DNA of 45,778 nt. Source: Pantoea conspicua (lineage in GTDB: Bacteria > Pseudomonadota > Gammaproteobacteria > Enterobacterales > Enterobacteriaceae). The stretch covers positions 1-45,778 of the forward strand of contig NZ_MLFN01000032.1 in the NCBI RefSeq assembly GCF_002095315.1. Reading direction: 5' to 3'. Numbering within the stretch: the stretch's first letter is position 1; each line of letters begins with the position of its first letter. The translations under genes and the position numbers were made by a program. Below the pieces are notes generated by a model. That model was not told the DNA's origin, did not search any database, and saw only the letters and a program-made list of their open reading frames with translations. Below, piece after piece: positions 1-8,550 of this stretch.

Positions 1-33
1 AGGTCAGCGGTTCGATCCCGCTTATCTCCACCA
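1..33 (+). tRNA. tRNA-Ala, 3' end only (5' part lies before the window)
   Basis: The first 33 bases hold a T-arm with the TTCGA loop inside a GCGG/CCGC stem, then the 3' acceptor strand and an encoded CCA. They match the 3' end of E. coli tRNA-Ala(GGC) as I remember it except for one acceptor-stem base, and E. coli has alaX/alaW close to nupC. The anticodon is outside the window, so identity rests on the T-arm and on synteny. Confidence 0.75.
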
Positions 34-330
34 TTTTCTTCTGACACGTCGCTGTCAACATCCTTTCTGAAGTTGATTTTTCGCTTAACGGCGCTAACAG
101 GCTATCTCTGCCGTTCATCATCCGATCAGCCTGTACCTGACCCTCTACTCTCATCATTCCGTGCCTGTTACGCTCAAGAGCCGTGCGCTGCTGCGACTTC
201 TTTATACTGTGTACCCGCACGCTACTGTGTCGATTCAGGCGTGGCTGGCGGACACCAGCACGTGACTAAGCTGTGACGACAGAAGCAGACCGTGGGGAGA
301 GTGAGAAGCAGACAGGAGGGGCAGAAGAGA
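34..330. other. Intergenic stretch between tRNA-Ala and nupC, no gene seen
   Basis: About 300 bases follow the tRNA. A TCAAC/GTTGA pair (55-59 with 72-76) with a 12-base loop and five Ts after it could be a weak terminator for the tRNA transcript. A 67-codon open frame here has no ribosome binding site and a composition unlike a protein, so I do not call it a gene. Confidence 0.5.
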
Positions 331-355
331 AGGGCGAGACCGGCTCGCCCTTTTA
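331..355. terminator. Bidirectional terminator hairpin downstream of nupC
   Basis: Seven-base perfect stem GGGCGAG/CTCGCCC around ACCGG, followed by TTTT on the plus strand. It lies immediately beyond the nupC stop, so it ends nupC on the minus strand and could also stop read-through from the tRNA side. Confidence 0.75.
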
Positions 356-357
356 TA

Positions 358-1548
358 TCAGAATGCCAGCACCAGACCGGCGATCGCGGCAGAAAGCACG
401 CTGACCAGCGTTGAGCCGTACAGCAGTTTCAGACCAAAGCGGGAAACCACATTGCCTTGCTCTTCGTTCAGGCCTTTGATCGCGCCCGCTACGATGCCGA
501 TAGAGGAGAAGTTAGCAAACGACACCAGGAACACCGACAGGATGCCTTCGGCGTGCGGTGACAGCTGACCGGCGATTTTCTGCAGATCCATCATCGCCAC
601 GAACTCATTTGATACCAGCTTGGTGGCCATAATACTGCCAACCTGCAATGCTTCACCTGCCGGCACGCCCATCACCCAGGCAAACGGATAGAAGACATAG
701 CCCAACACGCCCTGGAAGGTGATACCGAAGATTACGTCAAACAGCGCATTCAGACCCGAAATCAGCGCGATAAAACCGATCAGCATCGCGGCCACAATGA
801 TGGCAACGCGGAAACCGGCCAGAATGTATTCGCCCAGCATTTCAAAGAAGCTCTGGCCTTTATGCAGATCCTGCAGTTGCAGATCTTCTTCACTGTCGAC
901 GCGGTAAGGGTTAATCAGTGACAGCACGATAAAGGTACTGAACATGTTCAGCACCAGCGCCGCGACCACATATTTGGGCTGCAGCATGGTCATGTAAGCG
1001 CCGACTATCGACATAGAGACCGTCGACATCGCGGTTGCCGCCATGGTGTACATCCGGCGCTGTGACATCTGACCCAGGATATCTTTATAGGCGATGAAGT
1101 TTTCTGACTGTCCCAGTATCAGAGAACTCACGGCGTTAAAGGATTCCAGCTTGCCCATGCCGTTGACTTTCGACAGCACGGTACCGATGCCACGGATCAC
1201 CCACGGCAGGATGCGGAAGTGCTGCAGGATACCGATCAGCGCAGAGATAAAGACGATCGGGCACAGCACGTTGAGGAAGAAGAAGGCGAGGCCTTTATCA
1301 TTCATATTACCGAAGACAAAGTTGGTTCCTTCCGCCGCATATTTCAGCAGATGGTCGAACACACCGGCGAAGCCTTTGACGAACCCCAGTCCCGCTTCTG
1401 AGTTCAGGAAGAACCAGGCGAGCACAATTTCAATCACCAGAAGCTGTATAATGTAGCGAATGCGAATACTTTTACGATCGTGGCTGACCAGTAACGCCAG
1501 CACACCGACCACCACCAGTGCTAAAAAAAACTGCAAAACATGGGACAT
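358..1548 (-). CDS. nupC: Nucleoside permease NupC (proton-coupled concentrative nucleoside transporter)
   Basis: NupC imports nucleosides (not guanosine or deoxyguanosine in E. coli) across the inner membrane with protons. The 396-residue product aligns over its whole length with E. coli NupC (400 residues). It shares the N-terminal membrane segment, the stretch around [15 protein letters not shown] (about residues 145-160) that forms part of the nucleoside site in the CNT family, and the C-terminal [11 protein letters not shown] and FANFSSIGI blocks. A few residues are missing compared with E. coli in the loop before the ITFQG motif. The ATG has a GGAG ribosome binding site 6-9 bases upstream. 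It stands alone on the minus strand, divergent from mntH. A 12-base palindrome lies just upstream of the ribosome binding site. Confidence 0.97.
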   Translation of the reverse strand: MSHVLQFFLALVVVGVLALLVSHDRKSIRIRYIIQLLVIEIVLAWFFLNSEAGLGFVKGFAGVFDHLLKYAAEGTNFVFGNMNDKGLAFFFLNVLCPIVFISALIGILQHFRILPWVIRGIGTVLSKVNGMGKLESFNAVSSLILGQSENFIAYKDILGQMSQRRMYTMAATAMSTVSMSIVGAYMTMLQPKYVVAALVLNMFSTFIVLSLINPYRVDSEEDLQLQDLHKGQSFFEMLGEYILAGFRVAIIVAAMLIGFIALISGLNALFDVIFGITFQGVLGYVFYPFAWVMGVPAGEALQVGSIMATKLVSNEFVAMMDLQKIAGQLSPHAEGILSVFLVSFANFSSIGIVAGAIKGLNEEQGNVVSRFGLKLLYGSTLVSVLSAAIAGLVLAF

Positions 1549-1594
1549 GGTTGCTCCAAATTTGAGGAGGGTTGTATTTTGCTGCGTATTCTAT

Positions 1595-1606
1595 GTAACG
1601 CGTTAC
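1595..1606. promoter_or_regulatory. 12-bp perfect palindrome upstream of nupC, possible CytR/LacI-family operator
   Basis: GTAACGCGTTAC is a perfect palindrome centred on CG, as is usual for LacI-family operators, lying about 47 bases before the nupC start. E. coli nupC is repressed by CytR, and the site resembles an inverted pair of CytR half-sites with one change per half. The palindrome is visible in the sequence. The assignment to CytR is inference. Confidence 0.4.
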
Positions 1607-1784
1607 TTAAAAACGAGATCTGTACCACAATATAAGTATTCGCTATCACCTTATCTTCCAGAAAACTCTTAGCGATCACGTCTCGTTTACAAAATTTTCA
1701 CAGTAGATAACCACAAAATTATTGTCTATATTTTGCACCGGGCGTATTGTGACATCGTTGCTCACATTTTTAGCACCCACTTCC

Positions 1785-1814
1785 TTTACTGTAAGATATA
1801 GCAATGGCTATACT
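1785..1814 (+). promoter_or_regulatory. mntH promoter with overlapping MntR-type operator
   Basis: A -35 TTTACT (1785-1790) and -10 TATACT (1809-1814) are separated by 18 bases. The inverted repeat TATAGC-AATG-GCTATA (1797-1812) overlaps the spacer and the -10. It matches the core of the E. coli MntR box at mntH, a pair of ATAGC/GCTAT half-sites around four bases. Manganese-bound MntR sitting here would block RNA polymerase. Confidence 0.7.
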
Positions 1815-1918
1815 TTATAGCAGCATCTATTTCATCAATAACAAAAACCGAATTTCACTTGCTCTTGCTTCCTCCTAAGCTTGCCGGGGTAGGCAAATGT
1901 TCAGACAGGGTACCGGAT

Positions 1919-3160
1919 ATGTTTGAAAGTCGTACCGCCGAGCGCGCCGCTCGCGGAGTAAGAAAAGTCAAACTCGCACTGTTGGGACCCGCGTTTATTG
2001 CCGCTATCGGCTATATCGATCCGGGCAACTTTGCGACCAATATTCAGGCTGGCGCGGCGTACGGCTATAAATTGCTGTGGGTGGTGGTATGGGCCAACAT
2101 CATGGCGATGCTGATCCAGCTAATGTCGGCCAAACTGGGCATCGCCACCGGTAAAAACCTTGCTGAACATATTCGTGACCGTTTTCCCCGGCCGGCGGTG
2201 TGGTTCTACTGGGTGCAGGCAGAAATTATCGCCATGGCGACCGATCTGGCGGAATTTATCGGCGCGGCTCTGGGATTCAAGCTGCTGCTGGGCATCTCAT
2301 TAATGCAGGGCGCGGTGCTGACCGGTATCGCCACCTTCCTGATTCTGATGTTGCAGAGTCGCGGGCAGAAGCCGCTGGAATTAGTGATTGGCGGGCTGCT
2401 GCTGTTTGTCGCCGCCGCCTATATCGTTGAGCTGTTCTTCTCACAGCCTAAAGTAAGTGAACTGGTGATCGGTATGGCGCTGCCGTCGTTACCGACCTCC
2501 GATGCGGTGTTCCTCGCGGCTGGCGTGCTGGGCGCAACTATCATGCCGCACGTCATCTATCTGCACTCTGCGCTGACGCAGGGGAAAAGCAGTGACAGCA
2601 AAGGGCAGCGTTACTCGTCGACCAAACTGGATGTGGCGATTGCCATGACTATTGCCGGATTCGTTAACCTGGCGATGATGGCCACGGCGGCGGCAGCTTT
2701 CCACTTTAGCGGTCACAGTAAGATCGCCGAGCTCGACCAGGCTTATCTGACGCTACAACCGTTACTGGGTGAGGCCGCGGCAATCGTGTTTGGCCTGAGT
2801 CTGGTGGCCGCCGGTTTATCCTCAACGGTGGTGGGGACGCTGGCGGGACAGGTGGTGATGCAGGGCTTTATTCGTTTCCATATTCCGCTCTGGGTACGCC
2901 GTACGGTTACCATGCTGCCCTCCTTTATTGTCATCTGGGCGGGCTGGGACCCCACGCGCATTCTGGTGATGAGTCAGGTGCTGCTCAGCTTTGGTATTGC
3001 GCTGGCATTAATTCCGCTGCTGGCGTTCACCGGCAACCGGGAACTGATGGGCGATGAGATGGTTAACTCGCGTCTGATGCAGCTGACCGGCTGGGTGATT
3101 GTCGCGCTGGTGATTACGCTGAATATCTATCTGCTGGTGGGACAGGCACTGGGGCTGTAG
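1919..3160 (+). CDS. mntH: Proton-dependent manganese transporter MntH (Nramp family)
   Basis: MntH imports Mn(II), and Fe(II) less well, across the inner membrane with protons. From ATG 1919 the product is 413 residues (E. coli 412) and aligns throughout. It has the Nramp metal-binding DPGN motif at residues 34-37 and the second motif MPH with His211, plus eleven expected membrane segments. I chose ATG 1919 because GACAGGG sits 8 bases upstream and the next residues match the family. An upstream in-frame TTG at 1859 would add 20 residues unlike any MntH. The leader of about 95 bases contains a small hairpin (TTGCC/GGCAA, 1881-1896). Regulation is probably by MntR through the box overlapping the -10. 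Confidence 0.97.
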   Translation: MFESRTAERAARGVRKVKLALLGPAFIAAIGYIDPGNFATNIQAGAAYGYKLLWVVVWANIMAMLIQLMSAKLGIATGKNLAEHIRDRFPRPAVWFYWVQAEIIAMATDLAEFIGAALGFKLLLGISLMQGAVLTGIATFLILMLQSRGQKPLELVIGGLLLFVAAAYIVELFFSQPKVSELVIGMALPSLPTSDAVFLAAGVLGATIMPHVIYLHSALTQGKSSDSKGQRYSSTKLDVAIAMTIAGFVNLAMMATAAAAFHFSGHSKIAELDQAYLTLQPLLGEAAAIVFGLSLVAAGLSSTVVGTLAGQVVMQGFIRFHIPLWVRRTVTMLPSFIVIWAGWDPTRILVMSQVLLSFGIALALIPLLAFTGNRELMGDEMVNSRLMQLTGWVIVALVITLNIYLLVGQALGL

Positions 3161-3176
3161 CGGCGTCAGGCAAACA

Positions 3177-3203
3177 AAAACGCCCGGTTATGCCGGGCGT
3201 TTT
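3177..3203. terminator. Bidirectional terminator between mntH and the ypeC-like gene
   Basis: Perfect 11-base stem AAAACGCCCGG/CCGGGCGTTTT with loop TTATG. It carries T-runs in both directions and serves the two convergent genes. Confidence 0.9.
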
Positions 3204-3206
3204 ACA

Positions 3207-3587
3207 TTAATGGTGATCGTGTCCATGATGGTCGCGGCCATGGTGATCGTGACGGTCATGACGGTCGTGATGGTCGCGGCGATACTGATGTTCCCAGCGG
3301 CGATCCCGGTCACGCTGATGCCAGCGACGTTCACGCTCCCACTCCTGATGACGACGCCATTCCTCATGACGCCACCAGCGGCGGTCATTCCATGAGTAAC
3401 GGTCGTTCCACCAGCGCGGTTCACGCCAGCGGCCGCCATCCCAGTAGTAACCCCGGCGATCGCGATCGCCGAGGTGCAAGGTCACGCCGGGGGCCAGAGT
3501 AATAGAGGCACTGGAAGCCTGTGCCGTGTGCATTGCCAGCGGTGACAGCATTGTTAGCAAGGCGGCAAACAAAAGGGCTCTTTTCAT
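3207..3587 (-). CDS. ypeC: Secreted His/Arg/Trp-rich protein, YpeC-like (DUF2502)
   Basis: The 126-residue product starts with a clear Sec signal peptide (basic KR, hydrophobic core, predicted cleavage near AQA/SS at residues 22-25). A short conserved part follows (ITLAPGVTLHLGDRD, GYYWDGG.W), and the second half is almost wholly Arg, Trp, Asp and His, ending in repeated DHHGRDHH-type units. The conserved part and the position beside mntH match E. coli ypeC, whose function is unknown. The His-rich tail is longer than in E. coli and suggests periplasmic metal binding or acid buffering, which is inference. GAGGAG lies upstream of the ATG. The gene is convergent with mntH and shares its terminator. 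Confidence 0.85.
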   Translation of the reverse strand: MKRALLFAALLTMLSPLAMHTAQASSASITLAPGVTLHLGDRDRRGYYWDGGRWREPRWWNDRYSWNDRRWWRHEEWRRHQEWERERRWHQRDRDRRWEHQYRRDHHDRHDRHDHHGRDHHGHDHH

Positions 3588-3730
3588 TTTTATCTCCTCA
3601 TCAACAGTCTGATGCTGTTGCGGCGCAGCGATGATGCCTGCGTATTGCTGTTGTTACCGCTTCATTGTGTCGGAAGATTGTGAGGAAATTGGGGAGAAAA
3701 GGGGGATTGAGACAATTCTGGCGCAGAAAA

Positions 3731-3748
3731 GCCCGGCCTGCGCCGGGC
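3731..3748 (-). terminator. Terminator downstream of gpr
   Basis: Stem GCCCGGC/GCCGGGC with a four-base loop. Read on the minus strand it is followed by TTTT, just beyond the stop codon of the aldo/keto reductase. Confidence 0.85.
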
Positions 3749-3756
3749 AAGTAACA

Positions 3757-4746
3757 TTAAAGCAGGGCGGACTCAATCGCGGCTAACTCCGCCTCATTAA
3801 ACTGACGATTGGCGAGCATGGTTACCGCATCATCGATCTGGGCGGTTTTACTTGCCCCAATCAACACCGAAGTTACCCGCTCATCGCGCAACACCCAGGC
3901 CAGCGCCATCTGTGCCAGCTTCTGACCACGCTGCAGGGCAATCTCGTTCAGCTTGCGGACTTTTTCCATCTTCTCATCGGTCAGCTGATTCTCGCTGAGG
4001 AATTTACTGCCGCTTGCCACCCGCGAATCCTCGGGAATGCCCTGCAGGTAGCGATCGGTCAGCACACCGCCCGCCAGTGGTGAAAACGCGATGCAGCCGA
4101 CGCCCGCTTCACCCAGCGTCTGGATCAGACCCTGCTCCGGCGTGCGTTCGAACATCGAATAGCGCGGCTGGTGGATCAGGCATGGCGTACCGAGATCGCG
4201 CAGAATGGCAATCGCCTCTGCGGCGCGATCGGCCGGATAGTTCGAAATGGCGGCGTATAACGCTTTACCCTGCCGCACCACCTGATCCAGCGCGCGCATT
4301 GTCTCTTCCAGCGGCGTCTCCGGGTCCGGGCGATGATGATAAAAAATATCGACGTAATCCAGCCCCATGCGTTTCAGACTCTGGTCGAGGCTGGAAATCA
4401 GATATTTACGCGATCCCCAGTCACCATAGGGACCGTCCCACATGGTATATCCCGCTTTGGTCGAGATAATCAGTTCGTCGCGATGGGCCCGGAAATCTTC
4501 CCGCAGAATACGGCCAAAATTCTCTTCCGCTGAGCCCGGCGGTGGACCGTAGTTATTGGCTAAGTCGAAATGAGTGATGCCGTGGTCAAAGGCATGACGC
4601 AGCAAAGTGCGGCTATTGTCTACCCGGGTGCTGTCGCCGAAGTTATGCCACAGCCCAAGTGAGATAGCGGGAAGTTTAATGCCACTGCGGCCGCTACGGC
4701 GGTATTCCATCTGCTGATATCGGTCGGGACGGGGGAAAGACGACAT
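3757..4746 (-). CDS. gpr: Aldo/keto reductase, L-glyceraldehyde 3-phosphate reductase type (YghZ)
   Basis: This is a soluble NADPH-dependent reductase of the AKR14 type. E. coli YghZ reduces L-glyceraldehyde 3-phosphate and methylglyoxal, so a detoxifying role is likely. The 329-residue protein carries the AKR catalytic set Asp61, Tyr66, Lys97 and His138 in the motifs DLANNYGPPPGSAEENFGR, ISTKAGY and FYHHRPD, and the C-terminal cofactor-binding SVLIGAS. It is about 17 residues shorter at the C-terminus than E. coli YghZ. It is transcribed alone, divergent from ipdC, with a terminator just downstream. A related AKR14 member with a different substrate is possible. Confidence 0.88.
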   Translation of the reverse strand: MSSFPRPDRYQQMEYRRSGRSGIKLPAISLGLWHNFGDSTRVDNSRTLLRHAFDHGITHFDLANNYGPPPGSAEENFGRILREDFRAHRDELIISTKAGYTMWDGPYGDWGSRKYLISSLDQSLKRMGLDYVDIFYHHRPDPETPLEETMRALDQVVRQGKALYAAISNYPADRAAEAIAILRDLGTPCLIHQPRYSMFERTPEQGLIQTLGEAGVGCIAFSPLAGGVLTDRYLQGIPEDSRVASGSKFLSENQLTDEKMEKVRKLNEIALQRGQKLAQMALAWVLRDERVTSVLIGASKTAQIDDAVTMLANRQFNEAELAAIESALL

Positions 4747-4792
4747 TCAACGCTCCTGGGTCAAAAATGGGGATTTGTGCCAAAAGGATAGC

Positions 4793-4869
4793 AGTGTATA
4801 CGGTTACACTCAGTGACAACGGGCCGCAGATCGCATAATTACAGCGTAATCCGCCGCCGTAACGGCGGC
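4793..4869. promoter_or_regulatory. Three inverted repeats in the gpr-ipdC intergenic region
   Basis: Three separate dyads lie in the 219-base divergent region: AGTGTA-N6-TACACT (4793-4810), ATTAC-AGC-GTAAT (4838-4850) and GCCGCCG-TAA-CGGCGGC (4853-4869). The first two look like operator half-sites. The third is a GC-rich hairpin without a T-run and lies in the probable ipdC leader. None has the TGTAAA-N6-TTTACA form of a TyrR box, although TyrR controls ipdC in Enterobacter. Function is not known. Confidence 0.45.
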
Positions 4870-4965
4870 TTGCCAGGCGTTGTGGCTGGTCTCATCGCCA
4901 CTTTACTCGCCAATTTTGCAGCTTGTCAGATACTTAACCGGACTCTCCCTTAAAAGGAATGCGCT

Positions 4966-6618
4966 ATGTCCGTTTTTACTGTTGGTGACTACCTGCTGGC
5001 TCGTCTGCAGGAGATTGGCGTGCAGCATCTGTTCGGCGTACCGGGTGACTACAATCTGCAATTTCTGGATCGGGTCATCGATCACCCGGTTATCCACTGG
5101 GTAGGGTGTGCCAATGAACTCAACGCCGCCTATGCCGCAGACGGTTATGCCCGCTGTCGCGGCGCAGCGGCACTGCTGACGACGTTTGGCGTCGGTGAAC
5201 TGAGTGCTATCAACGGCATTGCCGGCAGTTACGCCGAACATCTGCCGGTGATCCACATTGTTGGCGCACCAGCCAGCCACGCCCAGCAGCAGGGCGACTG
5301 TGTGCATCATTCACTGGGTGATGGTGACTTTCGTCATTTTATCCGGATGGCGGAAGAGGTAAGTGCCGCGACTGCCCTGTTAACGGCGGAAAATGCCACG
5401 ACAGAGATCGATCGGGTGATTGTCAGCGCGCTTCAGATGCGCCAGCCCGGCTATCTGTCGCTGGCGGTGGATGTGGCCGCCTGCGAGGCTGAGCCGCCGG
5501 TGCAGCCATTGAACCTAGCTAACGACTCATCAGACGCGGCGCGGGACGCCTTCCGGCAGGCCGCAGAGCCGTTGCTGGCATCGGCACAGCGGGTTTCGTT
5601 ACTGGCGGACTTTCTGGCGTTACGCTGGCAGCAGCAGTCAGCGCTGGCCGCACTGCGACAGCAGCGAGCGATTCCCTGCGCCAGTTTACTGATGGGAAAA
5701 GGCGTGCTGGATGAGCAGCAGCCAGGCTTTGTCGGCACCTACGCGGGTGAGGGCAGCGCCGGTCAGGTCCGGCAACAGATTGAGCAGGTTGATGTGACGA
5801 TCTGTGTCGGCGTGCGCTTTACCGACACCATTACCGCTGGCTTTACCCAGCAGTTTGCCGCTGAGAAACTGATCGATCTGCAACCGCACAGTGCCAGCGT
5901 CGGCGGGAAAACGTTTTCACCGCTATCAATGGCCGACGCGCTCAGCGAACTTAATGGCCTGTTCGCACGTTATGGTCAGCAGTGGCAGACCGGACCGGAA
6001 GCGCCCGCCGCCGCGCCGGTTGAGGAGGCGGCAATCATCAGCCAGCAGGCTTTCTGGCAGGCGATGCAGGATTTTCTGCAGCCGGGTGATGTGATTCTGG
6101 CTGAGCAGGGCACCGCGGCGTTTGGTGCCGCCGCGTTGCGCTTGCCAGCGCAGGCACAGTTACTGGTTCAGCCATTATGGGGATCAATCGGCTATACTCT
6201 ACCGGCAGCGTTTGGCGCGCAGACCGCCGATCCCGATCGTCGGGTGATCCTGATTATCGGCGACGGTTCGGCCCAGCTTACCATTCAGGAATTAGGCTCA
6301 ATGCTGCGCGACCAGCAGCATCCGATCATTTTTCTGCTGAATAATGAAGGGTATACCGTTGAGCGAGCTATTCATGGCGCAACACAACGTTACAATGATA
6401 TCGCCCAGTGGAACTGGACGGCGCTGCCGCAAGCCCTTAGCCTGCACGGCCAGGTGCAGAGCTGGCGGATCAGTGAAACGGTCCAGTTACAGGAGGTGAT
6501 GGCGCGGCTGGCACGACCACGCTTTCTTACGCTGGTTGAAGTGGTGATGCAGAAAGAGGATTTGCCACCGCTGCTGAGAAAAGTTACCGCTTGCCTGAAT
6601 CAACGTAATGGCGGATAG
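4966..6618 (+). CDS. ipdC: Indole-3-pyruvate decarboxylase IpdC (thiamine diphosphate enzyme)
   Basis: IpdC converts indole-3-pyruvate to indole-3-acetaldehyde, the key step of the indolepyruvate route to the plant hormone indole-3-acetic acid. The 550-residue protein has the full ThDP decarboxylase layout. The N-terminal Pyr domain carries catalytic Glu51 (ANELNAAYAADGYAR) and the His114-His115 pair (DCVHHSLGDGDF), a central domain follows, and the C-terminal PP domain has the ThDP/Mg motif GDG (432-434) to NN (459-460). The His pair and the GDYNLQFLD N-terminus separate it from acetolactate synthase. Pyruvate or phenylpyruvate decarboxylase activity cannot be excluded. I chose ATG 4966 for family length; the spacing to AAAAGGA upstream is good. 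It is monocistronic with its own terminator, and glk follows. Confidence 0.93.
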   Translation: MSVFTVGDYLLARLQEIGVQHLFGVPGDYNLQFLDRVIDHPVIHWVGCANELNAAYAADGYARCRGAAALLTTFGVGELSAINGIAGSYAEHLPVIHIVGAPASHAQQQGDCVHHSLGDGDFRHFIRMAEEVSAATALLTAENATTEIDRVIVSALQMRQPGYLSLAVDVAACEAEPPVQPLNLANDSSDAARDAFRQAAEPLLASAQRVSLLADFLALRWQQQSALAALRQQRAIPCASLLMGKGVLDEQQPGFVGTYAGEGSAGQVRQQIEQVDVTICVGVRFTDTITAGFTQQFAAEKLIDLQPHSASVGGKTFSPLSMADALSELNGLFARYGQQWQTGPEAPAAAPVEEAAIISQQAFWQAMQDFLQPGDVILAEQGTAAFGAAALRLPAQAQLLVQPLWGSIGYTLPAAFGAQTADPDRRVILIIGDGSAQLTIQELGSMLRDQQHPIIFLLNNEGYTVERAIHGATQRYNDIAQWNWTALPQALSLHGQVQSWRISETVQLQEVMARLARPRFLTLVEVVMQKEDLPPLLRKVTACLNQRNGG

Positions 6619-6682
6619 ATTCAGATAGTTGCCGCTGTGCAGGTCAGGCCATCGCGGTTAGGCTGTAGCGCACCTGAGTAAG

Positions 6683-6719
6683 ACGCTCACCAATTGCACC
6701 GGTGAGCGTTGTTGTTTTA
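6683..6719 (+). terminator. Terminator downstream of ipdC
   Basis: Nine-base perfect stem ACGCTCACC/GGTGAGCGT with a nine-base loop, followed by TGTTGTTTTAT. It separates ipdC from glk. Confidence 0.85.
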
Positions 6720-6778
6720 TGGGCAGGATTTTATAGTGTCCTCCAACTCTTTAAGACCCCAAGCGGAGCAACAGAAGA

Positions 6779-7744
6779 ATGACAACCTATGCCTTGGTCG
6801 GCGATGTCGGCGGCACCAACGCCCGTCTCGCCCTGTGTGAGGTGGAAAGCGGCAGCATCTCCCAGGCCAAAACATTCTCAACATCAGAGTACGACAGCCT
6901 CGAAGCCGTCATCCGCCATTATCTTGATGAACAACAGCAGGATATTAAAGATGGCTGTATTGCCATCGCCTGCCCGATTACCGATGACTGGGTTGAAATG
7001 ACCAACCACGACTGGGCATTTTCGACGCGCCAGCTGAAAGAGAACATCGGTTTTGAACACCTGGAAATCATTAACGACTTCACTGCGGTATCAATGGCGA
7101 TCCCGATGCTGACTGCCGATAACGTGATTCAGTTCGGTGGTGGCGAGCCGGTAAAAGATAAGCCTATCGCGATTTATGGCGCCGGTACTGGCCTCGGCGT
7201 CAGCCACCTGGTCCATGTCGACAAGCGCTGGGTGAGCCTGCCGGGCGAGGGCGGTCATGTCGATTTCGCCGCCAACAGCGAAGAAGAAGATCAGATCCTG
7301 GAAGTGCTGCGTGAAGAACTGGGCCATGTTTCGGCGGAACGCGTGCTCTCGGGTGCCGGTCTGGTTAATCTCTATCGCGCTATCGTTAAAGTCGACAATC
7401 GCGTACCGGAAAACCTGAAGCCGAAAGATGTCAGTGAACGTGCGCTGAATGATAGCTGCATCGACTGCCGTCGCGCGCTTTCGCTGTTCTGCGTCATCAT
7501 GGGACGCTTCGGCGGCAACCTGGCGCTAAACCTCGGCACCTTTGGCGGCGTGTATATCGCCGGCGGTATCGTGCCGCGCTTCCTTGAGTTCTTTAAAGCG
7601 TCAGGTTTCCGGGCGGCTTTTGAAGACAAAGGCCGTTTCCGTGACTACGTTGCCAGCATCCCGGTTTACATGATTACCCACGATCAGCCCGGCCTGCTGG
7701 GTGCCGGTGCGCACCTGCGTCAGACGCTGGGCCGCGAACTCTGA
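6779..7744 (+). CDS. glk: Glucokinase Glk
   Basis: This cytoplasmic enzyme phosphorylates free glucose with ATP to glucose 6-phosphate. The 321-residue product has the same length as E. coli Glk and aligns throughout. It shows the ATP phosphate-binding loop [10 protein letters not shown] near the N-terminus, catalytic Asp100 in EIINDFTA, the GAGTGLG block, and the [12 protein letters not shown] segment. It is preceded by the ipdC terminator and so probably has its own promoter. It is convergent with ypdB across a strong hairpin. Confidence 0.97.
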   Translation: MTTYALVGDVGGTNARLALCEVESGSISQAKTFSTSEYDSLEAVIRHYLDEQQQDIKDGCIAIACPITDDWVEMTNHDWAFSTRQLKENIGFEHLEIINDFTAVSMAIPMLTADNVIQFGGGEPVKDKPIAIYGAGTGLGVSHLVHVDKRWVSLPGEGGHVDFAANSEEEDQILEVLREELGHVSAERVLSGAGLVNLYRAIVKVDNRVPENLKPKDVSERALNDSCIDCRRALSLFCVIMGRFGGNLALNLGTFGGVYIAGGIVPRFLEFFKASGFRAAFEDKGRFRDYVASIPVYMITHDQPGLLGAGAHLRQTLGREL

Positions 7745-7765
7745 TCCGCCGTTAGTCTGCATTAC

Positions 7766-7802
7766 CGCTTTCCGATCCGGTTGTCCGCCGGGTCGGAAAG
7801 CG
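7766..7802. terminator. Long hairpin between convergent glk and ypdB
   Basis: Ten-base perfect stem CGCTTTCCGA/TCGGAAAGCG with an inner CCGG/CCGG pairing. There is no T-run on either side, so it may act as an RNA-stabilising or Rho-linked 3' end rather than a classical terminator. Confidence 0.6.
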
Positions 7803-7821
7803 CGCTCACGCCATTCCCCTG

Positions 7822-8550
7822 TTACAACCGCATCAGCTGACGAAACAGCTTTACTTTGCTGCGGCTGACCGGCACCTGAAACTCAAGATCGCGCAACTTC
7901 AGCAAATAGGTGTTGTTAAACCACGGCTCGATTTCTCGAATTTTACTCAGATTGACACAGTACGAGCGGTGGCAGCGGAAAAACTGCTGCTCTGGCAAGC
8001 GTGAACAGAACTCCGTAATATTCATCGACATCACGTAGGCTTCCCGCCGGGTATAAACAAACGTCAGCTTCTCATGCGCCTCTACGTAGTAAATATCGTT
8101 GACGTCAGTAACGATGATGCGTTCGTCTTTCAGCAGATTCACCGTCTGCGGCACCGCAGCAACGGCGGGATTGCTCACCGCCTGCTGAGTCTGCCCGGCA
8201 GCTTCAAGTTTATTAAGCATGGTGACGATGCGTGACTCATGATAAGGCTTGAGAATGTAGTCGAACGCTTCCAGCTCAAATGCCTCGACCGCATGTTCTT
8301 TCCACGCAGTAATGAACACAATCAACGGCTTGTGGGCAAACTGACTGATATTCTTCGCCAGCAGCATTCCATCCAGCGACGGAATATTGATGTCGAGAAA
8401 AATCACGTCGACCCGATGCTGCTGCAGATATTTCAGCACGTCGAGACCGTCATCAAAGCAGGCTTCAATCTGAATATTGCTGTGCTGCTGGATCATCCAG
8501 CTCAGCTCCTGCTGGGCTAAAAATTCGTCTTCAACAATGATCGCTTTCAT
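7822..8550 (-). CDS. ypdB: Response regulator YpdB (PyrR), LytTR family
   Basis: YpdB is the DNA-binding partner of the pyruvate sensor YpdA and activates yhjX in E. coli. The 242-residue protein has an N-terminal receiver domain with acidic Glu7-Asp8, phospho-acceptor Asp53 (IFLDINIP), Thr/Lys of the receiver core ([18 protein letters not shown]), and a C-terminal LytTR domain from about residue 135 containing [12 protein letters not shown] and PVSRSK. It overlaps ypdA by four bases (ATGA), so the two are translationally coupled. Its expected binding site is present in front of yhjX in this same window. Confidence 0.96.
   Translation of the reverse strand: MKAIIVEDEFLAQQELSWMIQQHSNIQIEACFDDGLDVLKYLQQHRVDVIFLDINIPSLDGMLLAKNISQFAHKPLIVFITAWKEHAVEAFELEAFDYILKPYHESRIVTMLNKLEAAGQTQQAVSNPAVAAVPQTVNLLKDERIIVTDVNDIYYVEAHEKLTFVYTRREAYVMSMNITEFCSRLPEQQFFRCHRSYCVNLSKIREIEPWFNNTYLLKLRDLEFQVPVSRSKVKLFRQLMRL

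Noticed and set aside
73..276. 67-codon open frame after the tRNA
   Set aside because: No ribosome binding site, protein-unlike composition.
1752..1775. TGTGA...TCACA inverted repeat upstream of mntH/nupC, looking like a CRP site
   Set aside because: The gap between half-sites is nine bases rather than the six required by CRP.
4014..4469. 151-codon plus-strand frame
   Set aside because: Antisense to gpr in a GC-rich gene; no start signal.
4793..4810. TyrR box at ipdC
   Set aside because: TGTA/TACA are six bases apart and the AAA/TTT parts are missing; TyrR needs TGTAAA-N6-TTTACA.
7766..7802. Long hairpin resembling a REP element
   Set aside because: Single copy in the window and not of REP sequence; a 3'-end hairpin of convergent genes is enough.
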